Shown: in pieces, positions 1 through 9,549 of the stretch
Layout: each line of letters begins with the position of its first letter
Position numbering within the stretch: position 1 is the stretch's first letter
Assembly: GCF_004135625.1 (NCBI RefSeq)
Contig: NZ_SDPV01000001.1
Span: forward strand, 363,501 to 427,500
From: Pelagerythrobacter rhizovicinus
GTDB lineage: Bacteria; Pseudomonadota; Alphaproteobacteria; Sphingomonadales; Sphingomonadaceae
Length of the DNA: 64,000 bases
Direction of reading: 5' to 3'
Program-made: the position numbers and the translations under genes
The notes under the pieces: generated by a model
What the model was told of the DNA's origin: nothing
The model's database searches: none
What the model saw: the letters and a program-made list of their open reading frames with translations, nothing else

Positions 1-1631
1 GGCTGCACGTCCTCGCCGAGGAATTCGACGTGCCAGCCGCCGTCCTCGAGCTCGGCCTGTCCGGCGGCCCAGGCGATCGCGTCGTCGAGCCCGCCGTACT
101 GATCGACCAGACCGATCTGCCGTGCCGTGCCGCCGTCCCACACACGCCCCCGGCCGACGGCGTCGACCTGCGCGGGCGTCATGTTGCGCGATTCGGCGAC
201 GCGGGCGAGGAATTCGCTGTACCCGTTCTCGATCGAACTCTGCAGGATCGCATCGATCTCGGGCGTGAAGCCGCCGATCAGGTCGGGCTGGCCGGACAGC
301 GGGGTGGTGCGCACGCCGTCGGCATGGATGCCCCACTCGGCTGCGGCATTCTCGAACGTCGGGATGACGGCGAAGATACCGATCGAGCCGGTGATCGTTT
401 CGGGCTCCGCAAAGATGCGGTCGGCGGGAGTCGAGACCCAATAGCCGCCGCTCGCGGCGAGGTTGCCCATCGAAACCACGATCGGGATGTCCTTCGCCTT
501 GTGGCGCAGGATGCCCCGACGGATCTCCTCCGACGCGGTCACCGAGCCGCCCGGCGAATCGACGCGCACGACCAGCGCGGCGAGATCTTCGTCGAGGGCA
601 TCGAGCAGGACGTCGCGGATGCGGTCGCCGCCTGCCACTCCCGGCCCCGCATCCCCGTCGACGATCGTTCCGGCGATCGTGACGACGCCGATCTTCCTGC
701 CCGACCGATCCGGCTCGACTTCCGCCAGCCACGGGTCGAACTCGGTATGTGCGTAGGTTCCGGGCGTTTCGTCCCAGCCGTCCTCGCCGGCGATTTCCGC
801 CACGCGTTCGCCGAACTCGGTCTTGCTGCCCAGCTTGTCGACCAGCCCGGCCTCCATCGCCGCGGTCGCGAGGTCGCCGTCGGCCGCCGCGAGCCATTCG
901 ACCGGCTGCTGCGTAACCCGGTCGAGCTGAATCTGCGGCCGGGCCTTCTTCACGTTGGCCTGCCATTCTTCCCACAGCGCGCCGTACAGCGCCTGGTAGT
1001 TCTCCCGCGCTTCGGGGGACATGTCCGAACGCGAATAGGGTTCCACCGCCGACTTGTATTCGCCGACCTTGTAGATGTGGGCGTTGACGTTCAGGTTCTC
1101 GAGCAGCTCGCCGAAGTAGATGTTCGATCCGCCCGGGCCGGCGATAACGGCACCGCCCAGCGGATCGACCCAGACTTCGCTCGCGTGGGAGGCGAGCATC
1201 ATCGCGTCGTCGCCGTAGGCGACCGCGTAGGTCAGCACGGGCTTGTCGGCCGCGCGCGCGCGATCGAGCGCCTCGCCGATGTCCTGCAGATGCACCTGCC
1301 CTCCGCCGAGGAACGAGGTGAGGTCGAGCACGATCGCCTTGATCCGGTCGTCCGTCGCCGCCTCGTCGATCGCATGGACGAGGTCGCGCGCCTGGAACTC
1401 GGTGATTGGCGGCTCTCCGCTCAGCAGCACGGCGAACGGATCGATCTTCGACTTTTCCTCGACTACCACGCCGTCGAGCTCCAGCAGCAGCGCGCCTTCG
1501 CGGACCTGGGCAGGGCTGGGCCGGGCCGTGAGAATGGCATAGAGCGCCATGAAGAACAGCAGCAGGAAGACGAGGCTCATCCCGTCCTTGATGCCCACCA
1601 ACAGTCGCCAAACCTTGCCCGCGAAGCTCAT
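1..1631 (-). CDS. sppA: Signal peptide peptidase SppA, 67K type (C-terminus cut by window edge)
   Basis: This membrane-bound serine protease degrades cleaved signal peptides. The first 543 residues are in the window and the 3' end runs off the left edge. An N-terminal membrane anchor lies at about residues 17-37. Two tandem SppA domains follow. Lys193 in GEYKSAVEP and Ser394 in NLAASGGYW are the Lys/Ser dyad expected of the long (67K) bacterial form. The ATG at 1631 gives a short cytoplasmic N-terminus (MSFAGKVWRLL) before the anchor, as is usual. The gene is divergent from pyrB, with about 100 bp between the two starts. Confidence 0.95.
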   Translation of the reverse strand, partial: MSFAGKVWRLLVGIKDGMSLVFLLLFFMALYAILTARPSPAQVREGALLLELDGVVVEEKSKIDPFAVLLSGEPPITEFQARDLVHAIDEAATDDRIKAIVLDLTSFLGGGQVHLQDIGEALDRARAADKPVLTYAVAYGDDAMMLASHASEVWVDPLGGAVIAGPGGSNIYFGELLENLNVNAHIYKVGEYKSAVEPYSRSDMSPEARENYQALYGALWEEWQANVKKARPQIQLDRVTQQPVEWLAAADGDLATAAMEAGLVDKLGSKTEFGERVAEIAGEDGWDETPGTYAHTEFDPWLAEVEPDRSGRKIGVVTIAGTIVDGDAGPGVAGGDRIRDVLLDALDEDLAALVVRVDSPGGSVTASEEIRRGILRHKAKDIPIVVSMGNLAASGGYWVSTPADRIFAEPETITGSIGIFAVIPTFENAAAEWGIHADGVRTTPLSGQPDLIGGFTPEIDAILQSSIENGYSEFLARVAESRNMTPAQVDAVGRGRVWDGGTARQIGLVDQYGGLDDAIAWAAGQAELEDGGWHVEFLGEDVQ

Positions 1632-1737
1632 CTGCTCGGAATCTCCGGAAGTGTCGTCCCGGCGCGGAACCTAGGGGGTACGGGCGAAAGGTTCCACCCG
1701 AAAGCGCTTGAGCGGCCGACAGGGCTCGACTAAGGGC

Positions 1738-2778
1738 ATGGCTTCAATGGCATCGACGGGAACTCACGACATACCGGGCCGCTTTCCGGCGGGCGCCCGC
1801 GCCTTTCCGCATCGCGACCTGACCGGCATCGGCCATCTCGAACGGCACGAGATCCTGTTCCTGCTCGCCGAGGCGGAGCAGTGGGTGGAACTCAACCGCC
1901 AGCCGTCCAAGCACTGCGACGAGCTGGCCGGCCTCACCATCATCAACGCCTTCTTCGAGAACTCGACGCGCACGCTGCTGAGTTTCGAGATCGCGGGCAA
2001 GCGGCTGGGGGCGGACGTCGTCAACATGCACGCCGCGCAGTCGAGCGTGAAGAAGGGCGAGACGCTGATCGACACCGCGATCACGCTCAACGCCATGCGC
2101 GCCGACGCGATCGTCATCCGCCATGGATCGAGCGGCGCGGTGGACCTGATCGCGAGCAAGGTCGACTGCCCGGTGCTCAACGCCGGCGACGGCCAGCACG
2201 AGCACCCGACGCAGGCGCTGCTCGATGCGCTCGCGCTGCGCCATGCGCTGGAGGATCGCGGGGAGGGGAGCGAGGACTTCACCGGGCTGACGGTGACGAT
2301 CTGCGGCGACATCCTGCACAGCCGCGTGGCGCGCTCCAATGTGCTTTGTCTGCAGGCGCTCGGTGCCTCTGTGCGCCTTTGTGCACCGCCCGCGCTGATG
2401 CCCTCTGGGGTGGAAGCTATGGGCGCGCAGCCTTTTCACGATTTCGACGCTGCGCTCGAGGGCGCGGACGTGGCGATGATGCTGCGCCTGCAAACCGAGC
2501 GGATGAGCGGCCAGTTCATTCCCTCCGCGCGCGAATACCACCACCTCTATGGCCTGACCCGCGAACGGCTGGAGCGCTGCGCGCCCGACGCGCTCGTCAT
2601 GCACCCGGGGCCGATGAACCGGGGGGTGGAGATCGACAGCGATGTGGCCGACATGCTCGACCGTTCGATCATCACCCGCCAGGTCGAAATGGGCGTGGCG
2701 ATCCGCATGGCCTGCCTCGACGTGCTGACCCGCAAGGCCCGCGGCGTGCCGGGCTGGAACGACGGGCAATGGGCATGA
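1738..2778 (+). CDS. pyrB: Aspartate carbamoyltransferase catalytic subunit
   Basis: PyrB condenses carbamoyl phosphate with aspartate, the first committed step of pyrimidine synthesis. The carbamoyl-phosphate motif [11 protein letters not shown] lies near the N-terminus and the aspartate-binding motif [12 protein letters not shown] near the C-terminus. Starting at the ATG at 1738 the protein has 346 residues. A second ATG at 1747 lies 10 bp behind an AAGGG and may be the true start; a TTG at 1708 is unlikely. The stop overlaps the next start as ATGA, so translation of the dihydroorotase-like partner is probably coupled. Confidence 0.95.
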   Translation: MASMASTGTHDIPGRFPAGARAFPHRDLTGIGHLERHEILFLLAEAEQWVELNRQPSKHCDELAGLTIINAFFENSTRTLLSFEIAGKRLGADVVNMHAAQSSVKKGETLIDTAITLNAMRADAIVIRHGSSGAVDLIASKVDCPVLNAGDGQHEHPTQALLDALALRHALEDRGEGSEDFTGLTVTICGDILHSRVARSNVLCLQALGASVRLCAPPALMPSGVEAMGAQPFHDFDAALEGADVAMMLRLQTERMSGQFIPSAREYHHLYGLTRERLERCAPDALVMHPGPMNRGVEIDSDVADMLDRSIITRQVEMGVAIRMACLDVLTRKARGVPGWNDGQWA

Positions 2779-4001
2779 AGCAGGGGCGCGCCCTGACGAT
2801 TACCGGCGGCCGGCTGGTCACGCCCGACGGCGTTCGCACGGGCGCAGTCCGGCTCGGGGAGGGGCGGATCGCGGCGCTCGGCGAGATCGGTCCACAGGAG
2901 GGCGACCAGACGCTCGATGCGAACGGCATGCTCGTCGCACCGGCGCTGATCGACTTCGGCGTGTTCGCGATCGACAAGCCGGCGTTTCGCTTCGGCGGCA
3001 TCGCGCGCGCGGCGCTGATGCCCGATCAGACGCCTCCGCTCGACCTGCCGAGCAGGGTCTCGTTCATCGCCAAGAGCGGCAAGCCCGATCTCTGGGTCCA
3101 TCCCTTCGCCGCCGCCACGCGGGGGCTCGGGGGTGCCGAGCTCGCCGAGATCGCGCTGATGAAGGAAGCGGGCGCCCGCGGGGTTGCGACCGGGCGGGGG
3201 TGGATCGCCGACTCGGGCGTGATGCTGCGGCTGCTGCAGTACGCCGCGATGCTCGATCTCGTCGTGGTGGCGCACGCGGAGGATGGCGGTCTGATCGGCT
3301 CGGCGGCGGCGACCGCGGGCGAGATCGCCACCCGCCTCGGCCTGCCCAGCGCGCCCGCCGAGGCGGAGGCGCTGGCGGTCGCCCGCGATATTGCGCTGGC
3401 CGAAATGACGGGCGCGCGGCTGCACTTGCGACAGGTAACAACCCGCGCGGCGCTCGATCTCGTTCGCGCGGCCAAGCGTCGGGGCGTTTCCGTAACGGCC
3501 GGGGTGACGCCTGCGCACTTCATGCTGTCCGACCTGGCGACGGTCGATTTCCGCACCTTCGCCCGCCTGTCCCCGCCACTGCGGCGTGACGATGACCGCC
3601 GGGCGGTCATCGAGGCGATCGGGGACGGCACCATCGACGTAATCGCGTCGGGCCACGATCCCCGGGGGGCAGAGGACAAGCGGCTGCCGTTTGCCGACGC
3701 CGAACCGGGCATGGCGGGGGCCGAGACGCTGCTCGCCATGACGCTGACGCTCGTACGCGACGGCGTGATCGACTGGCCGCGCGCCTTCGACCTGCTGGCG
3801 GCCGCGCCTGCGCGGCTGCTCGGTGTGGAAGCGGGTGTTCTGCGCGAAGACCATGAAGCGGACGTGGCCGTGATCGACCCGGAGAAGCCGTGGGTCGTCG
3901 ACAGCCGCAAGATGGAAGCCACCGCCGGGAATACGCCGTTCGACGGTCAGCCCACGCAAGGCCGCGTGCTGACCCTCTTCAAGGGCGGCGTGCCGCTCTA
4001 G
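2775..4001 (+). CDS. Dihydroorotase-like protein, predicted non-catalytic ATCase partner (PyrC')
   Basis: This 408-residue protein has the class I dihydroorotase fold, but the metal site is lost. Where active enzymes have DxHxH after the first strand, this one reads [15 protein letters not shown], with no histidines. The HVST histidine is replaced in LRQVTT, and the catalytic aspartate of the T-D-H-A-P motif is missing (IASGHDPRG). The HAED motif survives. In Pseudomonas-type ATCase an inactive PyrC' of this kind forms a PyrB-PyrC' holoenzyme, and the ATGA overlap with pyrB fits that role. Another gene must then supply active dihydroorotase. Automatic annotation would probably call it pyrC. 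Confidence 0.88.
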   Translation: MKQGRALTITGGRLVTPDGVRTGAVRLGEGRIAALGEIGPQEGDQTLDANGMLVAPALIDFGVFAIDKPAFRFGGIARAALMPDQTPPLDLPSRVSFIAKSGKPDLWVHPFAAATRGLGGAELAEIALMKEAGARGVATGRGWIADSGVMLRLLQYAAMLDLVVVAHAEDGGLIGSAAATAGEIATRLGLPSAPAEAEALAVARDIALAEMTGARLHLRQVTTRAALDLVRAAKRRGVSVTAGVTPAHFMLSDLATVDFRTFARLSPPLRRDDDRRAVIEAIGDGTIDVIASGHDPRGAEDKRLPFADAEPGMAGAETLLAMTLTLVRDGVIDWPRAFDLLAAAPARLLGVEAGVLREDHEADVAVIDPEKPWVVDSRKMEATAGNTPFDGQPTQGRVLTLFKGGVPL

Positions 4002-4051
4002 CGAAACAGAAACCCTCCGGTGAAGGAGAGGGGAAGGCTCGGTCGCGGGGC

Positions 4052-5434
4052 CTAGCGCCGCGCCATCCGCACGCCGGCGTCGACCGCTCCGGGCAGCGGA
4101 CGCCCCTCGGCCCAGGCGATGCAGCCCTGTCCGCGCGCTTTGACCGTCGAGCACATCGAGCGCGCGTCGGCGCGTTCGAGACCGCCGGCGGAGACGCGGT
4201 AGTAAGTCTTGCCGCGCACCTTCGCTTCGGTGATGACCATCCGGTAGCGGTCGAGGCCGGGATACTGCCGCGCGTAGACGCCCCAGGCGCGCCGTGCGCC
4301 CTCGTGGCTCGAGAACGAGCCGAGCTGAACGAGATGCTTGCCGTTTGCCGCCTCGAATTCGGCGGCCGGCATATCTGCCGCTGCCACGTGAGGAGCGGCG
4401 CGGCTCTCGCGAGCGGCAGTCGCCTGCGCGCCGTAGCGTGCGGGCATTTTCTGTACGACCGGATTGGACACGAAGGCGATCGCGCTTTCGGTAATCTGCG
4501 CCGGCGTTGCGCCTGATGGCGCGGGCGCGGCGAAAGCGCTTCGCACGTCCGCGGGCGTTTCGACGCGAGGCGTTGCGACAGCGAGTTGCGGCCCAGGATC
4601 GACCGGCTCGAGCTCGCCCGCAGGCGCAGCAGCGGCCAGCGCGGCCGGGCGTTCTTCGGCCGCGGGCCGGGCAAGCGCCGCCGCTTCGGCCGCGAGCTGC
4701 TCGGAACTCGGATGGTTGCTCAGCGCGAGGCCAATCGGCTGGCCCGGATCGCGCACGACCGGCGCATCGAGCAGCGTGGCAATGCGCACCTGGTACATCT
4801 CCGGCTGAACCGCGCGCGCCCATTCTGCCATGCGCGCGCCGACCTGGTCGGCCGGTACGTCTTCTGCCGCCATCAGCCGTGCTGCGCGCCAGTTGCCCTG
4901 CAGGGCATAGGCATAGGCGAGGTTCTGGCGCACCTTTGCGGTGTTCTGTCCGCCGCGCAGCGCGTCCGCGAGCACGCGCGCACCGCGCTCCGGCTCGCCT
5001 GCGAGTGCCAGCGCGAGGCCGAGGTCGGCCGGGTCGAGATCGTCGCGCCAGTCATCGAGCACGGCCACGGCGCGGGGATAGTTGCCGACCGCGGTCTGGG
5101 CCAGCGCATAGCTGAGCGCGGTGCGCGGCGAGTTGTCGCCCAGCGACATGGCATCCTGGAAACTCGTCGCGGCCGACTGGAAGCGGCCGGCCTCGAGATA
5201 GGCGGCGCCGAGCATTGCGCGGTACTGCGCATTGCGTGGCTCGGCGAGCACGGCGGCCTCGGCATGGACGACAGCCTTGCCGGCCTTCCCCTCTCCGAGC
5301 GCGCTCTGTGCCTTGTTCGCGGATAGGTTCGCCGGCGGCGCGCCCTTGGTCGTGCAGCCGCTCAGCACGGCGGTCGCGAGCGCGGTGGTCAGCGCCAGCG
5401 TGGCGAGGCGGGTGGTCTTGACGGTGCGGATCAT
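4052..5434 (-). CDS. TPR and SPOR domain lipoprotein
   Basis: This predicted envelope lipoprotein has 460 residues. The N-terminus is a lipoprotein signal ending in LSGC. A tetratricopeptide-like region follows (about 40-230), then an Ala/Pro-rich linker and a C-terminal SPOR domain of about 75 residues (from HLVQLGSFSSHEGARRAW). SPOR domains bind denuded septal peptidoglycan. The ATG at 5434 sits behind a GGGGGG ribosome site; an in-frame ATG at 5458 has no such site. It is the last gene of a three-gene operon behind parA and the 5455-6009 gene. The specific role is unknown. Confidence 0.88.
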   Translation of the reverse strand: MIRTVKTTRLATLALTTALATAVLSGCTTKGAPPANLSANKAQSALGEGKAGKAVVHAEAAVLAEPRNAQYRAMLGAAYLEAGRFQSAATSFQDAMSLGDNSPRTALSYALAQTAVGNYPRAVAVLDDWRDDLDPADLGLALALAGEPERGARVLADALRGGQNTAKVRQNLAYAYALQGNWRAARLMAAEDVPADQVGARMAEWARAVQPEMYQVRIATLLDAPVVRDPGQPIGLALSNHPSSEQLAAEAAALARPAAEERPAALAAAAPAGELEPVDPGPQLAVATPRVETPADVRSAFAAPAPSGATPAQITESAIAFVSNPVVQKMPARYGAQATAARESRAAPHVAAADMPAAEFEAANGKHLVQLGSFSSHEGARRAWGVYARQYPGLDRYRMVITEAKVRGKTYYRVSAGGLERADARSMCSTVKARGQGCIAWAEGRPLPGAVDAGVRMARR

Positions 5435-5454
5435 GGTTGTCCCCCCAAGATGTC

Positions 5455-6009
5455 TCACTGCCGCTCGATCTGCGCGGCGAGCCCGTCGAGCTCGGGCATT
5501 CGGGCGAGCAGCGCATCGAGCGCTTCGGTGACGATCTGCTGTGCGCTGCGGTTGCGAACGGTGCAGGCGAGCCGGAGCTTGAGATGCCGCTCGGCATCGA
5601 GTCGCAGCGTGAAAGCGGCGCGCTTGCCCCGCTTCAGCGCGGAGCGGCGGACCGGTCCGTCGTGCGATTCGATCGGCGCGTTCATCCGCTCGGCGAGCAC
5701 GGCCTGCTGCTGGCGGACCGGCGGCTCCGGCGGACCGCTCCCCTCGAGCTGGCCGTGCGCTTCGTGGTCGATCTCGCGCGCCTCGGCGGCGGTCGCGTGA
5801 TTGGCGGGCGAGGGCGTCAGCTGGAGCACCTCGGCCTCGCGCGCGGGCTCGTCGTCGGCGCCCATGTCGTTCCAGCCGAGATCCTCGACATTGTCGGGAA
5901 CGGCCGCGTGACTCGTGATTAGTGCCGACTGCGGCCGCATAGCCGGCCGCGCGCCGCCCTTGCGCGCAAGCAGCGAGGAATTGAGAGAGGCGAAGCTGGC
6001 GTCGCTCAT
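5455..6009 (-). CDS. Small protein with C-terminal ribbon-helix-helix-like segment, partner of ParA
   Basis: This 184-residue protein belongs to no family I recognise with certainty. The first 110 residues look disordered and are rich in Pro, Glu and Ala. From about residue 125 a basic stretch (SALKRGKRAAFTLRLD) is followed by a strand and two predicted helices ending near residue 180. That pattern resembles a CopG/RHH DNA-binding fold. It lies 22 bp downstream of parA and 20 bp upstream of the SPOR lipoprotein on the same strand. An RHH protein beside an orphan ParA recalls plasmid partition pairs, but this is inference from fold and position. Confidence 0.65.
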   Translation of the reverse strand: MSDASFASLNSSLLARKGGARPAMRPQSALITSHAAVPDNVEDLGWNDMGADDEPAREAEVLQLTPSPANHATAAEAREIDHEAHGQLEGSGPPEPPVRQQQAVLAERMNAPIESHDGPVRRSALKRGKRAAFTLRLDAERHLKLRLACTVRNRSAQQIVTEALDALLARMPELDGLAAQIERQ

Positions 6010-6031
6010 GATCGTGTCCTGTCCGGCCCTC

Positions 6032-6748
6032 TTACTGCGCGACGCGGCGGCCGAAGCCGCCGGCGGGGCGATGCGCGCCCGGCACGGGTGAAATGGCCTG
6101 CGGCGCGGCGAAGACCGTGCGGCGGAAGTTCTTTTCGAGCCGGTCGGCGACGTAGTTCCACAGCGCGGTGACCTCGGCGGCGCTGCGGCTGTCGGGATCG
6201 ACCTCCATCACCGTGCGGCCATCGATCATCGAGGCGGCGAAGTCGGTGCGGTGGTGCAGGGTGATCGGCGCGACCGTGCCGTGCTGGCTCAGCGCGACCG
6301 CCGCTTCGGAGGTGATCTTGGCCTTGGGCGTGGCCCCGTTGACCACGAAGACCAGCGGCTTGCCGGCGCGCTCGCACAAGTCCACCGTGGCGCCGACTGC
6401 GCGCAGGTCGTGCGGACTGGGGCGCGTGGGCACCACGATCAGTTCGGCGACGCCGATGACCGACTGGATCGCCATGGTGATTGCCGGCGGCGTGTCGATG
6501 ACGGCCAGCTTGAAGCCCTGCTGCCGCAGGATCTGAAGATCGCTGGCGAGCCGGGATACGGTCGTTTGGGCGAACGCGGGATATTCGGCCTCGCGCTCGT
6601 TCCACCAGTCGGCGAGCGAGCCCTGCGGGTCGATGTCGATCAGTACCACCGGCCCGGCGCCGGCGCGCTGCGCCTGCACCGCCAGATGGCCCGACAGCGT
6701 CGTCTTCCCCGATCCGCCCTTCTGCGAAGCCAATGCCAATACTCGCAC
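6032..6748 (-). CDS. ParA-family ATPase
   Basis: This 238-residue ATPase has the deviant Walker A motif QKGGSGKTT at residues 9-17. A Walker A' region (DIDPQGSLADWW) and a Walker B-like VIDTPPAI follow. ParA proteins form ATP-dependent dimers on the nucleoid and position DNA or protein cargo. No parB, parS cluster or gid genes are nearby, so this is not the main chromosomal parAB locus. It leads an operon with the 5455-6009 gene and a SPOR lipoprotein. That suggests positioning of a cell-pole or septal factor, but no cargo is visible. Confidence 0.9.
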   Translation of the reverse strand: MRVLALASQKGGSGKTTLSGHLAVQAQRAGAGPVVLIDIDPQGSLADWWNEREAEYPAFAQTTVSRLASDLQILRQQGFKLAVIDTPPAITMAIQSVIGVAELIVVPTRPSPHDLRAVGATVDLCERAGKPLVFVVNGATPKAKITSEAAVALSQHGTVAPITLHHRTDFAASMIDGRTVMEVDPDSRSAAEVTALWNYVADRLEKNFRRTVFAAPQAISPVPGAHRPAGGFGRRVAQ

Positions 6749-6819
6749 AGGCTGGTCCCCCTGCTGTTCCTGTCCTGCGCCGCCTGAACGCGGGCCGGTG
6801 TCGGGATCGCAGGATACCC

Positions 6820-6835
6820 CTAATTTAGGGTTAAC
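6820..6835. promoter_or_regulatory. CtrA-like box between parA and the Sel1-SPOR gene
   Basis: The sequence CTAA-N7-TTAAC differs by one base from the alphaproteobacterial CtrA box TTAA-N7-TTAAC. It lies between the divergent parA and Sel1-SPOR genes. The phosphotransferase ChpT, which feeds CtrA, is encoded in this window. A motif this short occurs by chance, so this is only a candidate. Confidence 0.3.
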
Positions 6836-6946
6836 GCCGATTAGCTGCGGCGCCGAGCGGCGGTAGCGGAAGTTAGAAACCTTTTGCTAACGGGTCGTTC
6901 ACTATGTCAGTCTTCTCGCAGGAGGGACTCGAAGGGCCGAACGGGT

Positions 6947-8131
6947 ATGAGGTTCGCACACGCACTGTCGCTGTTCGCCGCCGGAACCGCGCTCGCCATT
7001 GCCGCGCCGGCACTCGCCGACGTCAAGGCGGGCGTCGATGCGTGGAGCCGCGGGGATTACGCCGCGGCGGTGCGCGAATGGCGCGAGCCTGCCGCGCAGG
7101 GCAATCCCGACGCGCAGTTCAACATGGCGCAGGCCTATCGCCTCGGACGCGGGGTGGAGCGGGATCAGCAACAGGCCGAGGCCTTCTATGCCAGGGCGGC
7201 CGCACAAGGGCACATAAAGGCGGCCGACAACTACGGACTGATGCTGTTCCAGGCCGGGCGCCGGGAGGAGGCGATGCCTTACGTTCTCGCCGCCTCCGAA
7301 CGCGGCGATCCGCGCGCGCAGTACCTGCTCGGCATCGCCCATTTCAACGGCGATCTGGTCGAGAAGGACTGGGTGCGCGCCTATGCGCTGCTGACGCTCG
7401 CCAATTCGGCCGGGCTGCCGCAGGCGAACCCCGCGATCCGGCAGATGGACGAGTACATTCCGCTCGAGCAGCGCCAGGAAGCGCAAGTGCTCGCGCAGCA
7501 GCTGAAGCGCGAGAGCGACGCGACCCGGGCGCAGCAGCTCGCGGCAGTGGATCTCGCGCTCGATGGCGAAGCGACCGCCGCGCCCGCGGCGCGACCTGCG
7601 GCCACTGTGCCGCCGACCTCAGGCCGGAGGCCGATGCCGATCGCACGGACACCCGTGTCGCCCTCGGTCGCCGCAGCGCAGGCCGCGATCGTCGAGGCGA
7701 GCCGCGTCACCGGGACCGACAGCCCGGCTGAAGCGGGTGCCGATTACGCGCGGCCAGCCGTTGCTGCGGCCTCGCCGTCGCCATCGCCGGCATCGGCGCC
7801 ACAGCAGCCGCGGCCCGAGCCTCAGCCGGAGCGCACGACAGCCGCAGCGCCGACGGCGTCACCGTCGCCGTCACGATCGCCGTCGTCTTCGCCGCCCTCG
7901 TCGGATGGTCCATGGAGGGTCCAGCTCGGCGCCTTCTCGGTCGCAGGCAATGCCGATCGCCTCTGGCGTGACGTCGCGGGGCTGGCGCCGCTTGCGGGGA
8001 AGGAGAAGCTTCTCGTGCGCACCGGCAGGCTGACGAAGCTCCAGGCCGGCGGCTTCGCGACACGCGGCGCGGCACAGGCCGCCTGCGATTCGCTGAAGGC
8101 CGCGGGACGGGCGTGCCTGGTGACGCGCTAG
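6947..8131 (+). CDS. Secreted Sel1-repeat protein with C-terminal SPOR domain
   Basis: This predicted periplasmic protein has 394 residues. It begins with a signal peptide ending at APALAD. About four Sel1-like helical repeats follow (about 25-150, for example GNPDAQFNMAQAYRLGRGV). A long Pro/Ser/Ala-rich linker leads to a SPOR domain (from PWRVQLGAFS). The ATG at 6947 gives the signal peptide directly; an in-frame ATG at 6884 would place 21 polar residues ahead of it. It is divergent from the parA operon, which ends in another SPOR protein, so the two may work together at the septum. Confidence 0.85.
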   Translation: MRFAHALSLFAAGTALAIAAPALADVKAGVDAWSRGDYAAAVREWREPAAQGNPDAQFNMAQAYRLGRGVERDQQQAEAFYARAAAQGHIKAADNYGLMLFQAGRREEAMPYVLAASERGDPRAQYLLGIAHFNGDLVEKDWVRAYALLTLANSAGLPQANPAIRQMDEYIPLEQRQEAQVLAQQLKRESDATRAQQLAAVDLALDGEATAAPAARPAATVPPTSGRRPMPIARTPVSPSVAAAQAAIVEASRVTGTDSPAEAGADYARPAVAAASPSPSPASAPQQPRPEPQPERTTAAAPTASPSPSRSPSSSPPSSDGPWRVQLGAFSVAGNADRLWRDVAGLAPLAGKEKLLVRTGRLTKLQAGGFATRGAAQAACDSLKAAGRACLVTR

Positions 8132-8195
8132 GGCGGGGTTCCCTCAGCGCCAACGGCTGCTAAGACCCTCCCTCGCAGGGAAGGGGGAGGGGCCG

Positions 8196-9485
8196 ATGTC
8201 CGACGGTCTGGACGATTCGCGCGTGCCGCATACGCCCGACCAGCCGCAACCTCTGCCCGCCGCCGGTGCGGAACGGATCGGGAGCCTCGATTTCATCCGC
8301 GGAATCGCGGTCATGGGCATCGTGCTCGCCAATATCGCAATCTTCGGCCAGCCGATTACCGCGGCCATGTGGCCCGGCGGCTTCATCGGGGCGGACAACG
8401 ATCCCGGCGGATGGCTCTGGATCGCGCAGTTCGTGCTGATCGACGGCAAGATGCGCGGGCTGTTCACCCTGCTGTTCGGCGCCGGAGTCATGCTGTTCAT
8501 GGAAAAGGCCTGGGCCCGGGGGGCGACGCGATGGCTCCAGGCGCGGCGGCTCGGCTGGCTGCTCGTCTTCGGCCTGCTCCACTACTTCCTGCTGTGGCAA
8601 GGCGACATTCTCACGCTCTATGCGCTCTGCGGGCTGATCGTGCTCGCCTGCGTGCGGTGGGACGTGCAGACCCAGATCGTGGCCGCGCTGATCGTCTACG
8701 TCGCCGGCGCGCTGCTGTGGACGGCGCTGTTCTACTATTTCTACCTTCTCGCCGAGACGCCCTTCGGCGAGAACCCGATGCTGGCGGAGACGCGCGCGGA
8801 GATCATGACGGCGAAGACCGTGCCGGTCGCGGACGCCGCGACCGAAGCGGCGCTCATGCGGGACGGCAGCTGGTCCGCCAACGTCGCGCACCGGCTGAGC
8901 GAGCACCGGTTCGGCTGGCTGACGGTCCTGTGGCAGGTCGCCTGGGAGACGATCCCGCTGATGCTGCTCGGCATGGCGCTCTACCGCGCCGGGTTGTTCG
9001 ACGGCCGCATGGACCCGCGCAAACAGTGGCGCTGGGGCTGGGGCGGGTTGCTTGCCGGCGCGCTCGCAACGCTGTCGATCGCACTCTGGGTTCAGGCCAA
9101 GGGCTTCACCTACTTCACCACCATGTTCGCCTTCATGGGGCCTTCGATGCTGACACGGTTGCCGATGATCCTCGGCCTCGCCGCGCTGCTGGCGCTCTGG
9201 GCGCCGGGGGCGAAAGGGTGGCTGGGAGAGCGGATCGCGGCGGCGGGGCGGATGGCGTTCTCGAACTATCTCGGCACCTCGTTCGTGATGCTGTTCGTGT
9301 TCTCGGGCTGGGCGCTGGACCTGTTCGGCCGGCTGGATCGGGGCCAGCTCTACTTCGTTGCCTTGCTCAGCTGGGCGGTGATGCTCGCCTGGTCGAGGCC
9401 GTGGCTCGCGCGCTTCCGCTACGGACCGCTAGAATGGCTCTGGCGCTGCCTCACCTACGGACGGCTGTTTCCGCTGTGTCGCTGA
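8196..9485 (+). CDS. DUF418 domain integral membrane protein
   Basis: This 429-residue polytopic protein starts with the family hallmark RIGSLDFIRGIAVMGIVLAN. It has about eight to ten membrane segments and the DUF418 domain in the C-terminal third. The function of the family is not established; some members lie near transport or acyltransferase-like genes. A GGGGGAGGGG ribosome site precedes the ATG at 8196. It is a single gene between the Sel1-SPOR gene and bfd. Confidence 0.88.
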   Translation: MSDGLDDSRVPHTPDQPQPLPAAGAERIGSLDFIRGIAVMGIVLANIAIFGQPITAAMWPGGFIGADNDPGGWLWIAQFVLIDGKMRGLFTLLFGAGVMLFMEKAWARGATRWLQARRLGWLLVFGLLHYFLLWQGDILTLYALCGLIVLACVRWDVQTQIVAALIVYVAGALLWTALFYYFYLLAETPFGENPMLAETRAEIMTAKTVPVADAATEAALMRDGSWSANVAHRLSEHRFGWLTVLWQVAWETIPLMLLGMALYRAGLFDGRMDPRKQWRWGWGGLLAGALATLSIALWVQAKGFTYFTTMFAFMGPSMLTRLPMILGLAALLALWAPGAKGWLGERIAAAGRMAFSNYLGTSFVMLFVFSGWALDLFGRLDRGQLYFVALLSWAVMLAWSRPWLARFRYGPLEWLWRCLTYGRLFPLCR

Positions 9486-9498
9486 TTCGGGTTGATAT

Positions 9499-9540
9499 TG
9501 CGAACAGTTCGCATAAATTGACGCCTGCGAATCGATCGCA
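9499..9540. promoter_or_regulatory. Two TGCGA-type dyads upstream of bfd (candidate iron operator)
   Basis: Two 15-bp dyads share the form TGCGAA-N4-TCGCA. TGCGAACAGTTCGCA at 9499-9513 is a perfect 7-1-7 palindrome, and TGCGAATCGATCGCA lies at 9526-9540. They are 27 bp apart start to start, and the second abuts the bfd ribosome site. Position and symmetry fit binding sites for a Fur-type or other iron regulator. The regulator's identity is inference. Confidence 0.45.
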
Positions 9541-9549
9541 GGAGCCGCA

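Noticed and set aside
30..1733. A 567-codon plus-strand frame at the left edge
   Set aside because: It is the antisense shadow of sppA, whose catalytic residues are clear on the minus strand.
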